From positions 1-26,318 of the forward strand of contig CAJMPP010000030.1 of NCBI GenBank assembly GCA_905215325.1: a stretch of DNA of 26,318 nt. The letters are read 5' to 3'. The notes below the pieces were generated by a model, which was not told where the DNA came from, did no database searches, and saw only the letters and a list, made by a program, of their open reading frames with translations. This document shows positions 21,948 to 26,318 of this stretch, piece after piece; positions within the stretch are counted from its first letter, which is position 1, and each line of letters opens with the position of its first letter. The DNA is from an uncultured bacterium (GTDB lineage Bacteria > Actinomycetota > Coriobacteriia > Coriobacteriales > Eggerthellaceae). Both the position numbers and the translations under genes were made by a program.

Positions 21948-22892
21948 CTAGCCCAGGTCGAGCTCGAGGCCGACGGGGCAGTGGTCGCTGCCGAACACCT
22001 CGTTGTAAATGCTGGCGGCTTGGATGCCCGGGGCCAAAGCGTCACTGACCAGGAAATAGTCGATGCGCCACCCCGCGTTGTTCTTGCGTGCGTTGAAGCG
22101 GTAGCTCCACCAGGAGTACGCGCCGGCAAGATCGGGGTGCGTGCTGCGGAACGTGTCGACGAACCCGGCGTCGAGCAGCTTGGTGAACTTTCCGCGTTCC
22201 TCATCGGAAAAGCCGGCGTTTCCGCGGTTGGGGCCGGGGTTCTTCAGGTCGATCTCGTTATGCGCCACGTTGAAATCACCGCACATGACCACCGGCTTCG
22301 GCTGCGCCGATTCGCCAGGTTGCGTCAGCGGAAGCCATTGCGTGGGCAAATGGCCGTCGCCCATGGGAGCCGATTCCGGGATCACGTCCGCGCCGTTCTT
22401 TCCTTCGCCAAGGCCAGCCTCCGGATGCAGCACCACGTTACTGTCGGCGCCGGCACGCTCCACCGGAACGCCAGCCGGGAGCACACCCTCTTCCAGGCCC
22501 TTGCAAAAGTCGCGGAACGCGTCATCCCATTCCATGCGATGGTCGATACGCGCCAGCTCGTTTTGCGCGTTCGGCGTGTAGACGCAGACGAACCAATACT
22601 CGGGAAACTCGCACGCCACAATGCGCCCTTCGTTATCCAAGTGGGGAAAGCCCAGGCCATGAAGCACCTGCAGCGGCTCTTCCTTCGTGAAAACCGCCGT
22701 GCCTGAATAGCCCTTCTTCTCCGCATAGCTCCAAAACTCGCGATATTGCGGCAAATCCAACGTCGCCTGGCCCGCTTGCAGCTTCGTTTCCTGCAGCGCC
22801 ACCACATCGGCATCGAACTGGCACACGATATCCTCGAAGCCCTTCTTCAAAACGGCGCGTAGGCCGTTCACATTCCAAGAAATCATCCGCAT
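21948..22892 (-). CDS. xthA: Exodeoxyribonuclease III with internal insertion
   Basis: This 314-residue member of the endonuclease/exonuclease/phosphatase superfamily is an AP endonuclease and 3'-5' exonuclease of base-excision repair. Catalytic residues seen are Asn7 in SWNVNGLRA, Glu35 in LQETKLQ, Tyr105 in VYTPNAQ, Asp206 and Asn208 in CGDFNVAHNEIDLKNP, and Asp303-His304 in GSDHCPVGLEL. About 60 residues (137-198, bases 22299-22484) are inserted between the usual KGLEEG and KPVVMCGDFN segments; they are Pro/Gly/Glu-rich and have no counterpart in the family, which explains the length over the usual ~255. The ATG at 22892 follows GAAGGAGG. Confidence 0.95.
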   Translation of the reverse strand: MRMISWNVNGLRAVLKKGFEDIVCQFDADVVALQETKLQAGQATLDLPQYREFWSYAEKKGYSGTAVFTKEEPLQVLHGLGFPHLDNEGRIVACEFPEYWFVCVYTPNAQNELARIDHRMEWDDAFRDFCKGLEEGVLPAGVPVERAGADSNVVLHPEAGLGEGKNGADVIPESAPMGDGHLPTQWLPLTQPGESAQPKPVVMCGDFNVAHNEIDLKNPGPNRGNAGFSDEERGKFTKLLDAGFVDTFRSTHPDLAGAYSWWSYRFNARKNNAGWRIDYFLVSDALAPGIQAASIYNEVFGSDHCPVGLELDLG

Positions 22893-22931
22893 AGGGAAGC
22901 GCCTCCTTCGCAGGCAAATTCGTTCCGAAAC

Positions 22932-22960
22932 AGTATAAGAAGCTCGACAATCGCGGGCAA
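22932..22960 (-). promoter_or_regulatory. Promoter of xthA
   Basis: On the minus strand TTGCCC (22960-22955) and TATACT (22937-22932) are 17 bases apart. The leader is ~33 bases and includes the GAAGGAGG ribosome site. This is the best-spaced sigma-70 type promoter in the window. Confidence 0.7.
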
Positions 22961-23108
22961 ACGCTTGCTTCGCACATGAAGACTGAGGGATAGCGGGGCA
23001 GATATCGGCACGTCCTCCGAGCGGCCATCAATGCGATCAAGGATGCAGGTAAAACGACGATGATTGTGTAAAACCGCTGTTCAGCCAGCGCGAAACCACG
23101 CATTCATC

Positions 23109-23161
23109 CCTGATACCGGACACGTAACGACACGTCCCCTAAGTGTCCGACGGGTATCAGG
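23109..23161. repeat. REP-like element D after rlmH
   Basis: CCTGATACC (23109-23117) and GGTATCAGG (23153-23161) form a perfect outer stem; GGACAC (23118-23123) and GTGTCC (23143-23148) form an inner stem. The centre holds CGACACGTCCCCTAAGTG, the inverted form of the GGGGACGT core of elements A to C. It starts 10 bases beyond the rlmH stop and may double as its terminator. Confidence 0.65.
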
Positions 23162-23170
23162 TGCGGAAGG

Positions 23171-23650
23171 TTATTTGTGGTAAGGCTCGCCGTGGGAGAT
23201 TTTTTGGGAGCGGTAGAGTTGCTCGAGCAGGACTACGCGCGCAAGGTTGTGGGGGAGCGTGATGGGGCCGAACGATAGGAACTCGTTTGCGCGTTTGCGC
23301 ACCTCATCGCTCACTCCGTCGGATCCGCCGATGACGAATGCGAAGTTGCTTTTCCCTTGCAGCATCAGGTTATCAAGACGCTTCGACAGCCCCTCGCTCG
23401 AACGCTCCTTGCCGTCGATGGCCAGCAGCACCACATGCGTGTCCGCACCAAGCTTCTCGATCTCGGCGCAGATGGCTGCGCCCTCCTTGTCACGCGCACC
23501 ATCCACGCCGCCGGCCTTGCGCGGGTCGATATCCGCAATTTCGCGCACTTGGGTTTTCGCGTACGGCTGCAGGCGCTTTAGATATTCCGCGCAGGCATCC
23601 ACCCAAAAGCGTTCTTTCAGCTTTCCAACCGCCACAACCGTGAACTTCAT
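23171..23650 (-). CDS. rlmH: 23S rRNA pseudouridine-1915 N3-methyltransferase
   Basis: The protein has exactly 159 residues when started at the ATG at 23650, the standard RlmH length; AAAGGGTAAGG stands just ahead. It is a SPOUT-class methyltransferase. The SAM-binding knot region FVIGGSDGVSDEV (105-117) and the C-terminal LPHNLARVVLLEQLYRSQKISHGEPYHK end (132-159, quoted here only as its key residues His134, Arg138, Glu143, Gln144, Tyr146, Arg147, His153, Tyr157 and His158) are intact. RlmH often lies near the replication origin in Gram-positive genomes, which agrees with the parS sites. A TATTAT around 23675 could be its -10 box, but the -35 is poor. Confidence 0.97.
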   Translation of the reverse strand: MKFTVVAVGKLKERFWVDACAEYLKRLQPYAKTQVREIADIDPRKAGGVDGARDKEGAAICAEIEKLGADTHVVLLAIDGKERSSEGLSKRLDNLMLQGKSNFAFVIGGSDGVSDEVRKRANEFLSFGPITLPHNLARVVLLEQLYRSQKISHGEPYHK

Positions 23651-24018
23651 CCTTACCCTTTCATAGCGCAACATAATATCGAGCAGAACAGCCGCTTGCC
23701 CATTCCGGGTCAAAACCATGTTAGCAAGGCGTGCTCCCTAGAACGAAGGTGTTGCCCCCTCATTCAAAAGAAACATCCACCCCGGCGAACATGCCGCCAT
23801 TCGCACAAGAATCTATGTGCAACAGTGTCTGTACAACATTACCTTCAACCGTTCTTGCATCAATATCCCATCGACACCCATTCCATATCCCGGTCTTCAA
23901 GCTTGTGGAGTAAAGCGAGATGGCTTTGAAGACTAGGATACGGAAAAGCCATCCCTCCTTACTCCTACGCTTTTTTGTCCACCAGCCCAAAAAATTACAC
24001 GTTCGAACTATTAGGGTG
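23651..24018. other. A/T-richer intergenic region with overlapping inverted repeats
   Basis: No recognisable gene lies between rlmH and the riboswitch promoter. GTCTTCAA (23893-23900) can pair with TTGAAGAC (23926-23933). GATGGCTTT (23919-23927) can instead pair with AAAGCCATC (23945-23953), so the two hairpins are mutually exclusive. CTTTTTTG follows at ~23969. A 76-codon minus-strand frame (23990-23760, TTG start) crosses it but has no good ribosome site and no familiar motif. It could be an unannotated RNA or a decayed gene. Confidence 0.35.
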
Positions 24019-24047
24019 TTTACAAGCCATTACCCCACTGTTAAAGT
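24019..24047 (+). promoter_or_regulatory. Candidate promoter of the glycine-riboswitch/AGCS transcript
   Basis: TTTACA (24019-24024) and TAAAGT (24042-24047) are 17 bases apart. Transcription would begin near 24054, about 64 bases ahead of the aptamer P1 stem, which leaves room for an upstream accessory helix. Confidence 0.5.
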
Positions 24048-24117
24048 TCATGCCACAATTTCATAGCGTCACCCCGTTGATATGTTCTGGATCGCAAGAA
24101 ACAGGGCAAGCAGGGGC

Positions 24118-24249
24118 CTCTGGAGAATCCCAACCATGGGTGCCGAAGGGGCAAGGTGAAACGCAGGCCGCAAGACCTAACCGCAAACAGCTTCCATCAA
24201 GCTGCAGCGGCGAACCGTTTCGCTGAAACTCTCAGGCAAAAGGACAGAG
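24118..24249 (+). ncRNA. Glycine riboswitch (gcvT-type aptamer)
   Basis: A single glycine aptamer is recognised by its conserved blocks: CTCTGGAGAA at 24118-24127, TGCCGAAGGGGCAAGG at 24141-24156, and CTCTCAGGCAAAAGGACAGAG ending at 24249 (key parts CTCAGGCAAA and GGACAGAG). CTCTG (24118-24122) and CAGAG (24245-24249) close stem P1. The variable arm runs through ~24170-24225. Only one full aptamer is present, so it is a singlet rather than the tandem form. It lies on the plus strand 178 bases ahead of the AGCS symporter start, which fits control of glycine or alanine uptake by glycine. Confidence 0.95.
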
Positions 24250-24273
24250 AAAAGTCAGTGACTTGTCGCAAAC

Positions 24274-24313
24274 GTGAACGAAACTCAAACTCGGCGTTCA
24301 CAATTGCTTTTCC
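24274..24313 (+). terminator. Possible expression-platform terminator of the riboswitch
   Basis: GTGAACG (24274-24280) and CGTTCAC (24295-24301) form a 7-base-pair stem with a 14-base loop, followed by AATTGCTTTTCCCTTTCC. It lies 25 bases after the aptamer. A smaller AAGTC/GACTT hairpin (24252-24264) lies between. The stem is modest, so attenuation is plausible but not certain. Confidence 0.45.
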
Positions 24314-24427
24314 CTTTCCATAACCCCATATTCCAGAACCCCACCGCTTTCGCTGAGCTCTCTTTCCGTGCATCCTCAGGGTCTCGCAGAGGTTGTATCG
24401 GTTCAGAGTTTAAGTTAGGAGTGAGTT

Positions 24428-26002
24428 GTGGAAGGGTTTTTCGACGTCGTCAACACCGTGATCACCACCATTGACGACTTTGTATGGGGCGTCCCGCTGA
24501 TGGTGCTCATCCTGTTCGGAGGCATCCTGCTGACGGTGCGCCTGGGCGGTCTGCAGTTCCGCCAACTGCCGCGTGCATTGCGCTACATGGTCAAGAACGA
24601 AAAGGGCGGCTCCGGCGAAGTGACCAGCTTCGGCGCGCTGTGCACCGCGCTTTCAGCAACCATCGGTACTGGCAACATCGTGGGCGTTGCAACCGCTGTC
24701 GTGGTCGGCGGCCCCGGTGCCATGTTCTGGATGTGGCTGGCAGCGCTGTTCGGCATGGCCACGAAGTACTCCGAGGGTCTGCTTGCCGTCAAGTTCCGCA
24801 GCATCGACGAGAACACCGGCCACGTGCTGGGCGGCCCGTTCTACTACATCGAGCGCGGCATGGGCAAGCGTCTACCCAAGATCAGCTGGCGCTGGCTCGC
24901 CAAGATCTTCGCTTTCTTCGGCATGTGCGTAGGCCTGTTCGGCATCGGTACTTTCACCCAGGTGAACTCCATCAACACCGCCATCACGAACTTCTTCGAT
25001 CCCGAGAAGGCCTTCACGATCAACGTTCTCGGCATGGATTACTCCATCGCCACCGTCATCGGCGGTATCGTGGTTGCCGTGCTGGTCGGCCTGGTGGTCA
25101 TCGGCGGCATCAAGCGCATCGCCAGCGTCTCCGAGCGCGTCATCCCCGTCATGGTCGTGCTCTACGTGGGCCTCTCCCTTGTCCTGCTGCTGACCAACCT
25201 TGACAAGATCCCCGGTGCGTTCGTGGTCATCTTCCGTTCCGCTTTCGGTCTTGACGCTGCTGCCGGCGGCATGCTCGGCGCCATCTTCATCGCTATGCAG
25301 AAGGGTATCGCGCGCGGTATCTTCTCCAACGAGGCTGGCCTCGGTTCCGCACCTATCGCCGCTGCCGCTGCTCAGACGAAAGAGCCCGTGCGTCAGGGTC
25401 TCGTATCCATGACCGGCACGTTCCTGGATACCATCGTGGTGTGCACCATGACCGGCCTTACCTTGGTCATGACCGGCGCTTACCAGATTCCCGGCCTCGA
25501 GGGCGCTTCCGTCACCACCGCCGCGTTCCAAGCCGGACTGCCGTTCATCCCCCCGACCGTCGTGTCTTTCATCCTTATGGCGTGCCTGGCCCTGTTCGGC
25601 TTCACCACCATCCTTGGCTGGGACTACTACGGTGAGCGTTGCCTTGAGTACTTCAGCAACGGTAGCATGAAAGCCGTGAAGGCATACCGCTGGCTCTACA
25701 TCGCCGCTGTGTTCATCGGCCCTTACATGACCGTTTCCGCAGTTTGGACCATCGCCGACATCTTCAACGCTTGCATGGCCGTGCCGAACATGATCGCCTT
25801 GATCGTTCTCTCCGGCGTGGTCGTCCGTGAAACGAAGGACTTCTTCAAGCGTCTGAACGACGCAGGCGGCAAGGAAGATGACATGGTTCCGCATGAGAAT
25901 CATGACGATGTGCCGCCGATCGACTCTCTCACCGATCGCCTGGGCGCCAAAACCGCCCAGGAGGACCGCGCAGCAGCTGCACAAGGTTTCGCCACCGCAT
26001 AG
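24428..26002 (+). CDS. Sodium:alanine/glycine symporter, AGCS family
   Basis: This 524-residue membrane protein has about 10-11 hydrophobic segments. It carries the AGCS hallmark GGPGAMFWMWLAALFG (94-109), the substrate-site segment ATIGTGNIVGVATA (77-90) and GIARGIFSNEAGLGSAPIAAAAA (in the 295-320 region). Members take up alanine or glycine with Na+. The glycine riboswitch upstream argues that glycine is a physiological substrate. Initiation is at GTG 24428, with TTAGGAGTGAGTT giving a good ribosome site. The C-terminal ~45 residues are hydrophilic and acidic. A terminator that contains a parS site begins 22 bases after the stop. Confidence 0.96.
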   Translation: MEGFFDVVNTVITTIDDFVWGVPLMVLILFGGILLTVRLGGLQFRQLPRALRYMVKNEKGGSGEVTSFGALCTALSATIGTGNIVGVATAVVVGGPGAMFWMWLAALFGMATKYSEGLLAVKFRSIDENTGHVLGGPFYYIERGMGKRLPKISWRWLAKIFAFFGMCVGLFGIGTFTQVNSINTAITNFFDPEKAFTINVLGMDYSIATVIGGIVVAVLVGLVVIGGIKRIASVSERVIPVMVVLYVGLSLVLLLTNLDKIPGAFVVIFRSAFGLDAAAGGMLGAIFIAMQKGIARGIFSNEAGLGSAPIAAAAAQTKEPVRQGLVSMTGTFLDTIVVCTMTGLTLVMTGAYQIPGLEGASVTTAAFQAGLPFIPPTVVSFILMACLALFGFTTILGWDYYGERCLEYFSNGSMKAVKAYRWLYIAAVFIGPYMTVSAVWTIADIFNACMAVPNMIALIVLSGVVVRETKDFFKRLNDAGGKEDDMVPHENHDDVPPIDSLTDRLGAKTAQEDRAAAAQGFATA

Positions 26003-26023
26003 CAACTGCCTGCCCCTCATGCT

Positions 26024-26067
26024 GGCCCCGATGTTTCACGTGAAACATCGGGGCCTTATTTGTTTCT
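26024..26067 (+). terminator. Terminator of the AGCS gene built from a parS palindrome
   Basis: A perfect 32-base palindrome (26024-26055; outer arms GGCCCCG and CGGGGCC around the parS core) gives a very stable stem. It is followed by TTATTTGTTTC. It begins 22 bases after the AGCS stop, so it has the form of an intrinsic terminator. Confidence 0.85.
26032..26047. other. parS: parS chromosome-segregation site 2
   Basis: TGTTTCACGTGAAACA is identical to the site at 20164 and to the bacterial parS consensus. It is the core of the AGCS terminator stem. A further half-site-like GTTTCACGCG occurs at 26076-26085. Confidence 0.93.
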
Positions 26068-26309
26068 GGAAGGGGTTTCACGCGTACGTGCTGCATGGTT
26101 TCGAATCCGATAAGCCTTTTGCAGCCAAGCTCCTTTGCCGGTTTTTCGAACAGCACGCTATCGGTTTCGAAGCCGATAAGCAATTCGGTCAAGCCGGCTG
26201 CTACCATCCCTGCAGACCCTGCGATAACCGGCAAACCCAACAGCGATAATCTTTTGCTTGCATAGACGATATGAGCAGGACATAAAAACATTGAGAGCCC
26301 CTGCTGCAT
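26068..26309 (-). other. Possible coding frame at the window edge, unproven
   Basis: A minus-strand frame runs from the window edge (ATG at 26309, still open to base 26318) leftward through the parS site into the AGCS gene. It includes a short hydrophobic stretch (LSLLGLPVIAGSAGMVAAGL) and two L-I-G-F-E-T units that are translations of the repeat at 26097-26180. The continuation through parS (MFHVKH) and antisense to AGCS is implausible as a protein. I treat the DNA as noncoding with low confidence either way. Confidence 0.2.
26097..26180. repeat. Repeats of GGTTTCGAANCCGATAAG
   Basis: The motif GGTTTCGAATCCGATAAG at 26097-26114 recurs as GGTTTCGAAGCCGATAAG at 26163-26180. A partial copy CGGTTTTTCGAACAGC lies at 26139-26154. 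The second copy is nearly palindromic (TATCGG/CCGATA). They resemble a tRNA T-arm by chance, but no tRNA fold surrounds them. Confidence 0.55.
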
Positions 26310-26318
26310 GCAATTCCC

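Noticed and set aside
26090..26120. tRNA-like GGTTTCGAATCC
   Set aside because: One base too long for a T-arm, and no acceptor, D or anticodon arms can be placed around it.

Overview
The window is a GC-rich bacterial chromosome segment with dense operons, ATGA-type stop/start overlaps, a GTG start on several genes and clear Shine-Dalgarno sites. The gene set (classical menaquinone pathway including a MenE-MenC fusion, a basic amino acid antiporter, an alanine/glycine symporter under a glycine riboswitch) and the style of the intergenic DNA suggest an actinomycetotal, anaerobic gut- or mouth-type organism of the Coriobacteriia, probably Eggerthellaceae. That placement is an inference from gene content and composition, not from a marker gene. 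Nearly every gene from 3174 to 23650 lies on the minus strand.

Layout. 1-969: 3' end of a UvrD-like helicase with divergent motifs. 970-1705: repeat-rich noncoding DNA. 1706-2512: amidohydrolase. 2513-3173: noncoding DNA full of hairpins and direct repeats. 3174-4496: CNNM/CorC-type membrane protein with CBS domains. 4803-8335 (read right to left): APC-type amino acid antiporter, xanthine phosphoribosyltransferase (xpt) and xanthine/uracil permease (pbuX-like), the last two overlapping by 4 bases. 8626-19647: menaquinone cluster, read right to left as menF, menD, menH, then a GGDEF-REC-HD-GYP signalling protein and a free HPt protein, then menB and a menE-menC fusion. Together MenF, MenD, MenH, MenC, MenE and MenB convert chorismate to 1,4-dihydroxy-2-naphthoyl-CoA; the thioesterase, menA and menG are not in the window. 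19804-20073: ACT-domain protein. 20210-21604: folE followed by a TSUP exporter. 21948-22892: exonuclease III. 23171-23650: rlmH. 24428-26002: AGCS symporter on the plus strand, preceded by a glycine riboswitch.

Most notable points. Two perfect 16-base parS sites (TGTTTCACGTGAAACA) lie 5.9 kb apart at 20164 and 26032, which suggests an origin-proximal segment; the second forms the stem of the terminator after the AGCS gene. A two-component/cyclic-di-GMP module (GGDEF, REC and HD-GYP in one chain, with a cysteine cluster at its N terminus, plus an HPt protein) sits inside the menaquinone cluster. MenE, MenD and exonuclease III carry long low-complexity insertions. A family of REP-like palindromes (21735-21917, 23109-23161) and several other imperfect repeat families fill the intergenic DNA.
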